Shown: positions 32,535-44,046 of the stretch, piece by piece
Layout of the letters: each line of letters begins with the position of its first letter
How positions within the stretch are numbered: position 1 is the first letter of the stretch
Assembly: GCA_037102815.1 (NCBI GenBank)
Contig: BTPP01000007.1
Span: forward strand, 186,001-250,000
DNA: 64,000 bases
Direction of reading: 5' to 3'
Source: Neurospora intermedia
Lineage: Eukaryota; Ascomycota; Sordariomycetes; Sordariales; Sordariaceae
Program-made: the position numbers and the translations under genes
The notes under the pieces: model-generated
The model's database searches: none
Seen by the model: the letters and a program-made list of their open reading frames with translations, nothing else
Told to the model about the DNA's origin: nothing

Positions 32535-35218
32535 ACAGCGAGTTGGGTCAGAACAATTAGCAGAAATCCGAGTTATTCTTCAAGAAGACCTGCGACAAGC
32601 AAACTGAAGTTACCGTCGTGCATGTCCTGGGGGTGCTGCCAGGACGGACCTTTCCCAGCCACCAGCACAACAGCGGATTGAACAAATAAAAGCAAAGGTG
32701 AAGATAACTAATCGAGTGACTTCGTAGCGCAACCTTCACCCTCCGCACAAAGTAATCTATCACGATGACTGGACCGCTTGCGGGAAGGCTTTTGCATCAG
32801 TATCAAGGGTAATGCGAGGGGCAATTATTGAACGGAGAAGATGAGATGATGGAAATCATTTCCTCCTGCTTGAGTAAAATGTAGGAGAAACCAGACCATA
32901 AGATTCAATGTCATGGTCGGGACCGACAACTTCGTGAGTGCCGAGATCCAGCATTGCCAGTCAGCAAAGTCGGAACTTTGAGAGATGCGATACGGAAGGA
33001 TGTTGTGATGGCAGGAGCGGGTTATTCGGATCTCGAAATCACATGGAAGGTATCGCCATTTTGACGGATGGTCCTTCCGGAAGCTAGATAAGCACAATTT
33101 CCCTGTCGAGGAAAGAGCGAAGAGATAGAGGAGACAGGTTTGTCTCGACCTTCTCACATGTGGTAACTACCCAACTCGGCGGGAATCGGGATTCCACCAT
33201 GTTGAGGTTACGAAATGGAGCAACCCCAAAGACTTGCCGTCGACTGGCGAATGCAGTATGTAGTCTGATTAGGACACCGCGGAGTATGCCTTTGTTTTCT
33301 TTGTCTAGCCTCGATGATAGCCGGCTACCAATACCTCGTATTGTACTCCACCGCCCATTCATCGTCAGCACGGTCCCGTAGAGGTAGATATCTCGAAACT
33401 AGTATCCAGCCTAGACTTTGTCCAGGAGTGTAATGAGTGAATATACACCCACCACATGTCGTCTTCCCAACGCAGAAGCGACATTGCAGACAATCCCTAC
33501 CGCTCATCCACGACATGGAACAACGTGAAACCCACCATCGTCCACGCATGTCTACGTACCCACATGTACCCACATGGATTAGGTATGTATCAAAGCTTAT
33601 TCACATCACCTACCTACCTGTTTACATCTTCGGAGCTTGATCCGTTATCCTCTCCGGCCCAAAAAGGGAAGGTGAATCCAATGCAAGTCACCTTATCCTT
33701 ACGTACTTATTTTTGGGCAGCAGGCTGAAACGAGCCCCCTGCGTGGAGATATCAACCAAGTCCAGGTCCAGCTCCAGGTCGCTGATTTTATGTCCTCCCA
33801 AGTACTTTCAATCCCTGCCTTTAATGCTCAAACATATCTCCTCCAACATTCTTTCGCCGTCGTTATCCAGTCCTGGGAGTGCTATCCAGGGTACCTGACT
33901 GCCTGGGGACCTGGGATGACACGTGCACCCGGTGATTCTCGATAGCTGGCTCAACACCACCCCCACGCTCGCCCTCACAGGTTGGACTAGATAGATAGGC
34001 AACGATTTATATAGCCGATGATGCAAGATTGTTGAATTAAAGCGACGATAAGGATTCCGCGTTTGGTCACACCAACGATATCCTCTCTGATCTCTGGCAT
34101 TGTCGAGGTGTGCAGTTGGGATCGATCGTCGATATCCAGGCCTTTGGGTAGTTCGGTATGTATGTGACCAGTCGTGGGGGGAGATATGTGTGAACGAAAG
34201 GCTAATGAACCAAGCAACTAGCCAGTGTGTGTCATGTTCCATGAAGCAAGTCCTGAAAGGACGGCTGAAGCGGTTGTGTAGGGCCGCCATATGCGTCAAT
34301 GTTTCAGTTAACAACTCCATCTTTCTCGTATCCAGCGCACGCACCTAGCACGTGTCGAAGAAGGACAACCAAGGTCTTGCACAATTTCATCCCGAGGTTC
34401 ACCATGGCTTGTTTCAGTGGAGGATGCCATCGGCCAAATATCAACCACGGGAAGCCGCCCCGTCGCGTATGTGTTTCCGAATGCCGTGGCGCTTTTAGGA
34501 CGGATATCTTGTGAGGCCCGGAGGACTCTTTTCACGATGTCAAGGTTTCGTTGAACAAGCGAGAATGGCTTCGTTGTAGTAGGGTCCACATGTCCACTTG
34601 GATATGGCCTGTTCATATCGGATATGATGACGAGTGAGACTGGCGGAGTGGATAACCCTTGGGTGTTTGTGACCACAACCAGGTTTCTCATGATGGATGG
34701 TGGGTAGTGGTAGGACATAGCATGTAACGGCAGTCAAGAGAATCCAACTGGCGGAAGTCGCGGACAAGACTGTGTGTTCTGTGTCACGATATGTCTGGAG
34801 ACCAAAGAGATGACTGTGGTGGGTGGTGGTGATCACGTAAAGTTGGGGGTTCATGGCCGCTTAACCAGCTCGACAACTGGCTGATATGTAGGACCCTCAG
34901 AAGAACCCAAGCCAAACGAGGAGCAGGTAAGAAGCGTGAGACGGGATAATGTCGAGTGTCAGCTGCGAGGCTGAGATGTGAAGCATTTTCTCTGCCGAAG
35001 GACATTCACTGGCCAATGATGGTGAAGTAAGACTGGGGATGGAGGGGGATACTCCGTGGAGGCAGTATATGTCTGGTAGATATGTCTATAGCTGAGGCGA
35101 AGCGGGAACACAGTTGATACAGCCGACGGAATGCTTGCCACGGTAGGGAGAGGGTATTCCATAGGGTCTGGAAAGGTGATATCCTTTGAGCCGCGATGGC
35201 GAAGTAGATTCCGTGGAG

Positions 35219-35291
<73 letters not shown>

Positions 35292-37446
35292 AAAGTATCG
35301 GCATGAAAATTGACGCGAAACCTTCAGTTGTCCTCTTGACAGATGTGAATGTGATTACCAACCAGATGCCAGTAGCCAGAACGTGGTGCGCAGTGAAGAT
35401 GGTGGGTGACGGTTGGAGGTTTGAAGTTGAATGATCTCTGATGGAAGGATGCCGCGAATTGTTTGGAACAGAAATCGAAACTTGGCGGAATAGGGGAAAG
35501 AAAGTGGAAGGGAGGGTGTGCCTGACAAAGGTACGTACCTTACATGTTGGTTACCTACCTTTACTGTACTGTAAAACAGTGACCAATGGCGTGTTGTGGA
35601 TTGTCACTCACTCGGATCCGCCCGAGAAATGGACTTTGGAACAGCGGGCCGGCGTGCAACGGTACCACTTTCTCCAGGCGATGCGGAGCCGTGATTCCGA
35701 CAAAATCCACTTTGCCCAGCCAATGGGGTGAACTTCGGCACTCAGGGGGCAGGTGGCCCGCGAACCCCGCCGTTAACGAGCACAACCTGATTGCCCTGGG
35801 ACGGGACGAAGGAAGCTGAGGTGCCCGGTGAATTGGACCCCCAATTTCGACTGAGTCCAAATGGTCAAACTTTCCATCGAGGGTTGCCCTGTGCAGTAGA
35901 GGTACTCACAGCCCTCCTGCCCTCGTATGTAGAGGTAAGTAGCCCTTGCTACACTACAACGTTGCGCTTGCCTGTTCCGAAAGGAAAGAGAGCTGGACCA
36001 AACTCTGTCCCGCGTCGCACACAATTGGCCGATTGGCAACTGCAGCTGCGAAATGGGCGAGGGTCTCAGGGTCACCACTTGCCGTCAAGTAGTACAACCT
36101 AACCGTGCAATGTGTTTGAGCCCGTCGACCTGGACAAACGACTTGGAAATAATGAATCTTACCTTACGTTACCAGTGAGAGATGTTACTCGACGGCTTAC
36201 TCGACGGCCCCGGCCAACCGCCATGCCGACATTCTCGCCTCCCAAGTCTGGCCGATAGGAAAAGTCGGAATTTTCCCATTGTTTCCATGAACTTGTTCGA
36301 AACGCTTGCTGAGACGGGTTCTCGTCCCGGGTTTGGCAAGGGGAAACAAGCACCCCTTACTCCTGAGTCTGAATTCAGGACTAATTCTAAATGTGAAGTC
36401 GGATCATGATGCTACCAAGACTGCGAAATGGCAAGCTTCGCAAATCGGCTCTGTACGGTGGCTGTAAGTGGTAGTTAGAGAGGACTACGATGTGCTTGTC
36501 TGCTCAGTGTTGTAGTGAAGCTGTTTGGCCCATTTGGGGAGATTTGGGGGAAACCAATATTTGCCTAAATATATAGCGATATCGCCTACGTTATTTGTTT
36601 GTCCCTTATCTTGCTACCTACCGCTCGTCGATCCGAAAACTCCCTACACTGCAGCAGATATACAACCTACATCCCGCGAGGGACCGTACGGCATCATCGT
36701 TCCTGGCTCCCGGATTAGATCCATCCAGAACATACCACGTTTTGTTATCCGTATGCCACCATATCCCACGCGCATATCACTCCATCCTCTCCCATATAAA
36801 ACAGTACCAAGCATCCCAAGAAGGCGGGTGCCCTCCCTCCCTCTCAAGTCACAAGAGTCACCTGGATCGCTGTTGTTTTCTTTTTACCCTTTTTAGTTGT
36901 CAACATCTCCTCCGACACTCGAAACCTGAAACAAAAGAGACATCAAAGGTGTCGAAAGTCTGGATCGAGGTCCCTGTCAACAAGTGAGGTGGATTGTGGA
37001 TTCCGACAACCCCATTCGGCCGAGGTTCTGCCATTGGGTCTAACGTAGCCTTTTAGCTGGCCACCCCCTTGGGCTCGCTGGGGTAACCCCGTCGACCTCT
37101 TTGGAGACCTGGATTCTGGAGTCTTTGGGGACTGGAGACTCTGGGGAACGACTGGAGCTGATATCCACACCGTTGGGACCAGGAAACAAGACAAGAAGCC
37201 CGTCTCTCCCACGCACATTCACTCACTTTCTCTTCAACACCTTCAAGTACATTCTCACTCTCATATACACACCATACTCGAGGCTATACAATACAGCATC
37301 AAATATCAGCACAACATTATTCGCGGCAACCCTTACCACTTAACATTAGCATCTTCACCAAGTGTCACAAGCAAACAAATCAACAACCGGAAAAGCTCCA
37401 TGGTCAGGTAGTAACACGGAAAACAATAACCTACCTCTACCTAACA
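32535..37446. other. Very long intergenic region (4.9 kb)
   Basis: No protein-coding gene with domains or credible splicing was found on either strand. It contains a 72-base A homopolymer (35,219-35,290) and TACC words near 33,605, 35,560 and 36,615. The last 250 bp (37,200-37,446) is CA/CT-rich and is the probable leader of the DUF1479 gene. Composition is normal, so this is not a RIP block. Unannotated non-coding RNAs cannot be excluded. Confidence 0.5.
35219..35290 (+). repeat. Poly(A) homopolymer, 72 bases
   Basis: An uninterrupted run of 72 A. No target-site duplication or retroposed gene is recognisable upstream, so it is not clearly a retroposon tail. It may be an expanded mononucleotide tract or of uncertain length because of sequencing. 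Confidence 0.9.
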
Positions 37447-40026
37447 ATGGCGACATCAACAACTGGTGGTGGTGGTGGCGGCGCCGTGCTTGTATCGGCT
37501 GCACCTTTGACGCCCGCCACCACAAGGATAACGAGATCGTCACGAGAGTCGATTAGTGGTCTGGACAACATGAAGGGAACAGGGGGGGTTGTGTCTGGAC
37601 TGTCTGTGAATGGGTACCACAATCTGGGGTACAGCCAGTCACCGGGTGAATCCGACTTTATCCTGTCCTCCTCATCGGTTGCAAGTGGAAGTGGTGCAAG
37701 TGGAAGTGGAAGTGGAAGTGGAAGTGGAAACGGAAACGGAAACGGAAGCCTCAGCGCCGCGCTGTTACAGGCAACAGGGCCCTCGGCGGTACAGGTACAC
37801 CACAGCAGCCATCCCCATCTCCAACGACCCCGCAGCATCCAGTCGGCAACGAAGCTCAGCAAGCACCGCTCTCCCCTAACTGCCACCCTGGCGAAGCTCA
37901 AGAATGCCGCCTCCCTCAGCAACAACACCATTGGCCGCCCCCGAAGCAGCGGTTCTCCTGCCATCCACGATCACCACCCCGCCAGCAACCCCCGACCCCC
38001 TGCCGCCGGCGACGACATGGAGCCGCCCGTGCTCTCCTTTTACGGCACCGAGCCCGTGCCCCTTCCCAGTCGCTTTGCCCAGATCAAGCGCAGTCTCGTC
38101 GCCGGCCACGAGAAGGAGCTCGAGGCGTCCTGGGCCCGTCTGATAACTGCACTGCGCGACGAGGTTGAGGACATTGCCCAGCGCGGTGCGTCAATCACGC
38201 CCAGCATCGACTTTGGCGACATCGCGAACCCCTCCAAAAAGGCCGACTTCGCCCGCGACCTCAAGCGCTACGGTCTTGGCGTCATCCGCGGCGTCGTGCC
38301 CCACGCCGATGCGCAAAAGGCCATCGACGAGACGGTCAAGTACCTCGAAACCAAGCATGACTTTAAGGATCCCATTCCCCAAGACCCGACATGCTTCGAC
38401 TTCTTCTGGACGCCGGCTCAAGTGCGCACGCGCGCCCACCCCAAGGTGCTACAAGCACAGCGCTTCGCCATGTCGCTTTGGGACAATGACGCCGACGACC
38501 GCATGGTGACCCGCTTCCCCATTGCCTACGCCGATCGTCTGCGCATTCACGGCGCCAACATCGGCGGAGTAGGGCCCGATGCCGCCGAGAAGAAGGCCAG
38601 CGAGGACCCTGCCGCCGCCGAGGCCAAAAGGGCTGCCATGGAGCTCCTCGACGACTTTGCATCCTCCACCGTCATTGCCCAGGTCGACAACGGCAGTCTG
38701 GAGCGCTGGGAATCGGACGGGTACGGTCGCGGAGGCACCTACGACGCCGTCTTCAAGGGCGAGTGGGAGAAATACGACCCGTGGGATCCCACCTACCGCG
38801 TTACTGCGACCCCGGATCTCTACAACGGCTACGGCGCCTGCAGCATCTTCCGTATGTACCAGGGCATCGTGGCTCTCAGCACCATTGGCCCGGGCATGGT
38901 GCGGCTGCTTCCCAGCCCCAAGCTAGCCACCGCGTACTTCCTCCTCCGTCCCTTTTTCTCGCCCAAGAGCCCGCCTCCCGAGCGCCGCGAAGGTCCCGAG
39001 TGGGATGCCTTCCTCGATGCATCCAACTGGTCCCTCGACACCGACCAAAGCACCATCATCCACGGCGCCGTGCCCGGCCACGCCCAGCGTCTCACCGAGC
39101 TCTGGCACCCTCACCTGCACCTCCGCCGCACCCTCACCACCCTGCCCACCCTGCAAACAGGCGACTACATCGTCTGGCACCCCGACCTGGCGTACCACAT
39201 CACCTCCAACCCTAACATCATGGCGAGCCGCGCCCCCACACCACCGCCCCCAAGCACAGACGACGACGACAATACGCCCGCCCCCAATAAGCCCGTGTCG
39301 ATCCTCGTCTACGTCCCCGCCGCGCCGCTCACCCAGACCAACGCTCTGTATTTGGCCCGCCAGCGCAAGACTTTCCAGCGCGGACACCCCGGTCCTGACT
39401 TTGATTCTACGGGAAGCGGTCTAGGCAGCGAGGCGTCGCACGCTGGAAGGCCGGGCGAGACGGAGATAGCCGAGGTCGGCGGCCCCGCGGGACTGCAGGC
39501 CATGGGACTGGCTCCCTTTGACATTGCTCCCACGCCGACCAGTAATTCTAGCAATGACGGGGAAGTCGACGATGAGGATGTTGAGATGGAGGGCACAACA
39601 GCCAGCATAGTTGCAGCCAAGTCCAGCACGGTGGACATCATTGGTGGCGGCGTATCATCGAACACGCCTGCTGTCAGTCGGGCCGAGGCCGAAGTCGCTA
39701 GGATGGCGAATATCATTTTGTTCCCGGATCGTTATGACTTTTACATGGGCACCACCGGGCGAAGCTCGGCGATCAAAAGGAAGAGGTCGTTGGATGGGTT
39801 GAAAGATGAGGAGCAGGAGAAGGAACAGGGGAAGGGGAAGAGGAAGGAGAAGAGTCCATTGTCTCATGCTGCTCCCATTGCGAGCAAGGAGGTCACGGTG
39901 CCAGTTGTTCAGGTGAAGCAGGAGCAAGAGAAGCGGCCGGACATGGCACCTACGGAGAGGACAACGTCTGATTCCAGTAGGCAGGGTGAGGAGAAAGGGA
40001 AGGAGAGGAAAGGAAGCAGTGCTTGA
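37447..40026 (+). CDS. DUF1479 (YbiU-like) oxygenase-family protein
   Basis: A single intronless frame of 859 aa. Residues about 1-205 are low complexity, including a (Gly-Ser)n/(Gly-Asn)n minisatellite at 37,690-37,750. About 206-640 match DUF1479, the family of E. coli YbiU. Matching segments are RYGLGVIRGVVPHADAQKAI, FDFFWTPAQV, RIHGANIGG, VDNGSLERWESDGYG, EKYDPWDPTYRV, CSIFRMYQGIVALSTIGPG, LWHPHLHL and DYIVWHPDLAYHI. The family is related to phytanoyl-CoA-type 2-oxoglutarate/Fe(II) dioxygenases. In YbiU the first metal motif reads HTD before SGALERW; here the same place reads QVD (Gln412, Asp414), so the first iron ligand may be missing. His578 and His584 are candidates for the distal ligand. 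Catalytic activity is therefore uncertain. The C-terminus is Lys/Glu-rich. Confidence 0.88.
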   Translation: MATSTTGGGGGGAVLVSAAPLTPATTRITRSSRESISGLDNMKGTGGVVSGLSVNGYHNLGYSQSPGESDFILSSSSVASGSGASGSGSGSGSGNGNGNGSLSAALLQATGPSAVQVHHSSHPHLQRPRSIQSATKLSKHRSPLTATLAKLKNAASLSNNTIGRPRSSGSPAIHDHHPASNPRPPAAGDDMEPPVLSFYGTEPVPLPSRFAQIKRSLVAGHEKELEASWARLITALRDEVEDIAQRGASITPSIDFGDIANPSKKADFARDLKRYGLGVIRGVVPHADAQKAIDETVKYLETKHDFKDPIPQDPTCFDFFWTPAQVRTRAHPKVLQAQRFAMSLWDNDADDRMVTRFPIAYADRLRIHGANIGGVGPDAAEKKASEDPAAAEAKRAAMELLDDFASSTVIAQVDNGSLERWESDGYGRGGTYDAVFKGEWEKYDPWDPTYRVTATPDLYNGYGACSIFRMYQGIVALSTIGPGMVRLLPSPKLATAYFLLRPFFSPKSPPPERREGPEWDAFLDASNWSLDTDQSTIIHGAVPGHAQRLTELWHPHLHLRRTLTTLPTLQTGDYIVWHPDLAYHITSNPNIMASRAPTPPPPSTDDDDNTPAPNKPVSILVYVPAAPLTQTNALYLARQRKTFQRGHPGPDFDSTGSGLGSEASHAGRPGETEIAEVGGPAGLQAMGLAPFDIAPTPTSNSSNDGEVDDEDVEMEGTTASIVAAKSSTVDIIGGGVSSNTPAVSRAEAEVARMANIILFPDRYDFYMGTTGRSSAIKRKRSLDGLKDEEQEKEQGKGKRKEKSPLSHAAPIASKEVTVPVVQVKQEQEKRPDMAPTERTTSDSSRQGEEKGKERKGSSA

Positions 40027-40231
40027 GAGTGGACGTTATATTTCGAATACATTTTCATTTGGTCATTAGCCTAGTCGGATGGTGTCCAACTTTTTTGTAC
40101 ATGTCCATGGGAGCCAGCCAGCCAGCCAGCAAGCGAATGGAAAGTGCGTGCATGAGCACACGGAGGAATCGATATTCAATAGACGCAAACTCATACCCCA
40201 TACTTACCTGTAGTCAGTCAGTCTTACCCCC

Positions 40232-40267
<36 letters not shown>

Positions 40268-41781
40268 TTGCTGTTCAGTTCATAGGTACCTACCTAATGG
40301 GAAGTTGGGGCTAGCCACTATTTCTTGTTACTGTTATATTTATAGTTATAGTTACTTTACTCATTCATTCCATGTTTATATCATTCTTCATTCATAGAAC
40401 ACCTCTAAAAGCACTGCACTGCCCTTTTCCCATACCACGGGCACTTTCATTACAATCAAAATCCATCTCAAGCCCTTGTAGAAGTAGTACTGCGAGAGGA
40501 ATTGAACATGAGTCGAGATCTACACTACCTAGGCATCTCAACTACACTCACTGCAAAGTAAGAATCATCCATCTTCGAGCTCACAATCACTTTACCCACT
40601 TTTACAAAACGCTAAAACGAATAGGTTTTTATAAATTTTTTTTTTCAAAAAAAATAATTGAAAAAAAAAAAAAAAAAAGAAAGAAAAGATATGGAAGGCA
40701 ACGAGAACCACTCTCTATGCCATGGACATAGCCGCAAACTAATTGGCCTTGTATCTACATGGTAGACTGGCTATCCTTGCGGGCCTTCAATCTTCAGGAC
40801 ACTCAGTGGGCTGGTGACTACGTAACCTCGAGATTGCGTTTGTTTTGAGTGCGTGCGGGCATAGATAGTTGCTTGCAGTCTGGCCTTCGTACCTAGGTGG
40901 GCTGCCCGCATTGAGATGGCAGTTACCTCTATTTCATGTACGGTATCTTTGGCAATTGATACTGGTGGACACCGAACAGCAGATCTGGATCTTGAAAATG
41001 CCGCGGTTGGTATGTGCAAGCACAGCAACCAAGGGAAGGCATCCTATGTATGATGCTGTTTCTTTGCGCTTGTGGAGGTCAAGTTCGCAAAGAACATTTG
41101 ATGTCACTTGAATAGAGGTACCTACCTCTACGAAAAAAAATCCTCAAACGCCATAAAAGAATGGCGCGGGTCCATCGTGCGGTCGCGGGAGCCCGGCCGC
41201 CGCGTTTATCGCATGGAGATGCGATTTTCTCTGGTGGGCGTCGCGGTGGCACATCTTTTCCCAGCTTTGGCCCGGGCAGACATTGTAGGTAAACTCCGAG
41301 TCCTGTATATTGACCACTGGCCCCTGAGCAGTGATGGCGTTCGGATGTTGCAGTGGCTTGGCTTACAATGATGTTGTTGCAAGTTGCTCCCATGAGGAAG
41401 GTACCGACTGGGAAACTTGACCCGGGCCGGCCCTCCCAACAGGTATTTAAACCACCAGACTACACATGTTCCCCCCTCACAATCTTCTCCCGGAAACCAA
41501 ACTTTTTCTAGCACATGACTTCTTACCAGGCACTCGCTTACGCCACCACAAGTAGGTACGCTAGTCCCCTCGTTCTGGAGGAGGCAGCAGGCCCCAAGCC
41601 GTTGATGAATCCAAACTCGCGCCATCCGCATCCGTAGGGTACCCGGTGACCAGTATGAGACACCCAAAAGCACATTCTGATCCAAGGTTGCATGCACATC
41701 CTCCCCGCAAGGACTCACTCAACATGTTGAGCACCCACCTCAATCCCAATTGGTTCGTAGACCTCGATCTCAAACTCAATC
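40027..41781. other. Intergenic region with (TG)15 and A/T tracts
   Basis: A perfect (TG)15 microsatellite lies at 40,233-40,262, and alternating T and A tracts at 40,635-40,678. No gene recognised. The right part, about 41,500-41,780, may hold the decayed 3' end of the Ulp1-like relic. Confidence 0.5.
40233..40262 (+). repeat. (TG)15 microsatellite
   Basis: Fifteen uninterrupted TG units in the 3' flank of the DUF1479 gene. Confidence 0.9.
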
Positions 41782-42432
41782 TCAAACTCGATTTCCCAAG
41801 TATTCCGTCGCCAAACATCTGGGTGCTACGATGGCCCAATTGCGGAAGGAGCGGGACAAGAATGAAACAGAAGGCCGCCGTCTGGGCTGGTGCTTTGTCG
41901 TGCAGTAATGGTACCACGTACACTCCATCTGATCGAAGATGGCCAGCGAAAAGTGTTCCTCGTGGCAGATCGGGATGCACCACCACCTTGTTAACAATAG
42001 GAAGGCTTCTTCTGCTGGGCCGACACCCATTAGGGACGGGTTCCCTGTAGCATCTTCAACCACGACCTGGGCAGAAAAAGGAACATAGATCTGGTCTCCG
42101 AATTTCCGAAGCAGCCAGATTAGACCCGCACTCACCGTCACTCCTTCCAGCCAGCCCTTTGCATTGGCAGTGTGCCACAGATTCATCATACCCAACGCGC
42201 ACTGGTGCTATGATATTCCGTCCGGCTGGGTGGTTGTCGGCCAGTCTTTGGGAGGGAGGAGATCTATACCAAGCACTACGTTGTAGAGGTCAACATCAGA
42301 AGGGGCGAACGTCAATTCAAATAGCGCTGTTCGTTCTTTGTCTATGAGGCCGTTGTCCAAGTACTTGGGCAATCTCCAGTCGTACTCCGGGTCTAGGAGC
42401 CTTGGTGGTTCTTCTCGAGGAAGCGTACCATG
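41782..42432 (-). pseudogene. Relic of a Ulp1-like (C48) cysteine-protease domain
   Basis: On the minus strand one phase stays coding-like from about 42,432 to 41,782, interrupted by one TAG at 42,208-42,210. Before it reads RLLDPEYDWRLPKYLDNGLI and later NVVLGIDLLPPKDW; after it reads MMNLWHTANAKGWLEGVTVS, then FGDQIYVPFSAQ and WCIPICHEEHFSLAIFDQ. The last piece matches the Ulp1/SENP pattern in which the catalytic His precedes F/W-S-L and a hydrophobic strand. The downstream Gln and Cys of the active site are not visible, so the domain is incomplete. Such proteins remove SUMO or related modifiers. Whether this was a host gene or cargo of a transposon cannot be told. Confidence 0.4.
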
Positions 42433-43746
42433 CTATGTAACCAACAAAGGGAAACTACGTAGGTAGTCGGTTTCACTTTCCTCAATCATGCTTCACTCCC
42501 GACTGTACGAAACTCCCCTTAGGACAAGGCACCCTCAACAGAAACAAGATGAAAATTCCTTGAATATATAGCGCGCGACGTGTTTAGTTGAAGTTGACCT
42601 CAGACGAACCTCACAAAAAGACAAATGATATGTTCGGTAGCTTCAAATACCTAACCACCTGTACCCATCTACTGACCGTGCGGTGCCAGCTCTCGCGTGC
42701 CAGCGCTGACCATGTCCAAGCGATTGCAGTCGGATCTGAAGCTGGACAAAGCGGCGCAAAGGCAAAAAGAATGAAGCAATGGGATATGCAATGGATGCCA
42801 TAATGGATTCAACTTGTAGGTAACCGTCCGTCAGCAGCGGAAACTCAGCGTCAAAAGCTCACCACGCACAAACTGTCGCATCCCAAGATGAAGCCAAGAG
42901 GAGCAAGTCTCCTCACGATCCATACATACTCTGTTTCCATCTAGAGAAGTCAAGGTCCGCGGCAAACCGGTCACCACCCAGTATTTCTCTTCCAGTCCCA
43001 GCCTCCAAAACCGCCATGAGAAGATCACACACCTTGAAGAAAAATGCGCAAACTTGCAGCAGAATTAGGCGGACTTGGCCGCGCAGCAAAAACGCATGCA
43101 GTGGGCGCTGACTATTATCTCGGCGCTGCCAATGGAGTTCGTCGATAAACAGCAACAGTTAACTGTGAAGGCCGCTATCGCCAACTATATGGGCGACGAA
43201 GTCTCTATTGTTGATCTTACAATAAGATTAGGGCTTATAAATTTGCATGTAGATAGGGATAATACTATTAAAGTCTTCGATGGGCAGACCGAGGTGGGCG
43301 AAGTCGCATCCGTACAGACTTGAGGGAGGACAAACTGTTCGCCGTAGCCGACCCCGGCGCCGGGGTCTTCAAAGGATGGGAGTTGTACTGTGGTGTGTGG
43401 TCCAGGACTCTCGAACTTGTAGAACTTCCACCAAGTGTAACTGGGGAAGAGATCAAGAGCCAATTTCCCCGAAACTTCCGAGGGGTCGCAGTAGCCTACA
43501 AAGCAGCCAAAGTTCAAAGACAGCAGTGCTCTGAACACCATACTTCGCTGTGATCACAAAGTTTGGTCCCCTCAAAGAGCAGGAATTTGAGACTTTGCCG
43601 ACTATAACACAAGTATCGGCCTTGTCTTATAATGGGAATAACGCCAGGAGAGCTGTCGAGGTTCTCAATCAGTCACTGCGATCAAGTTCCCCCGACGCGT
43701 GCTAGGAAGTGGGAAAACGAATCAGTGATAGGAGAGCAGGACGCGC
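42433..43746. other. Intergenic region with AT-rich patch and coding-like scraps
   Basis: A short AT-rich patch (43,190-43,280) interrupts normal composition and could be a small mutated relic. Two plus-strand frames across 43,075-43,323 and 43,320-43,553 look partly coding (for example GWELYCGVWSRTLELVELPP) but match no family I know, so no gene is called. Confidence 0.4.
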
Positions 43747-44046
43747 ATGAGAAAGGAAAAGATGGACACCCACCAAAAGAATCTGCACCACCCATCACTC
43801 GACAACTTGCGCAACGCGAAAATGGAGGTGCTACGGATCTGGCCCGAGGTGCTGCAATTCGAGAGACCCTTTAACAAGGAACTCAAGATGACGCTGCACC
43901 TGCACAACCCATCCGTACTGCCCGTGGTCTTCAAGTTCACGTCCAAGTACAAAGAACAGTTCAGGATGTCGCCGAAGAAGGGTGTGAAATGGGAAGAGGA
44001 AAAACAGAAAAGCAAAAAGAAACAACACCCTCGGGAAACGTCCTGA
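43747..44046 (+). pseudogene. Truncated MSP (VAP/Scs2-like) domain
   Basis: A 99-codon frame whose residues 27-75 give the first half of an MSP domain: LRIWPEVLQFERPFNKELKM, TLHLHNPSVLPVVFKFTS, YKEQFRMSPKKGVKW. In VAP/Scs2 proteins this half ends at the P-x-x-G turn and is followed by a second half that completes the sandwich, then a coiled coil and a tail anchor. Here the frame ends in a Lys/Glu-rich tail after the turn, with no second half or membrane segment downstream. It is either a broken paralogue of the ER-contact protein VAP or a small stand-alone protein. The start could be 43,747, 43,762 or 43,822. Confidence 0.6.

Noticed and set aside
35006-35434. Open frames with long Phe or Lys runs
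   Set aside because: They are translations of the 72-base A tract.
36525-36987. Overlapping plus-strand frames upstream of the DUF1479 gene
   Set aside because: Two frames overlap in the same stretch, neither has a domain, and the region reads as leader or promoter DNA.
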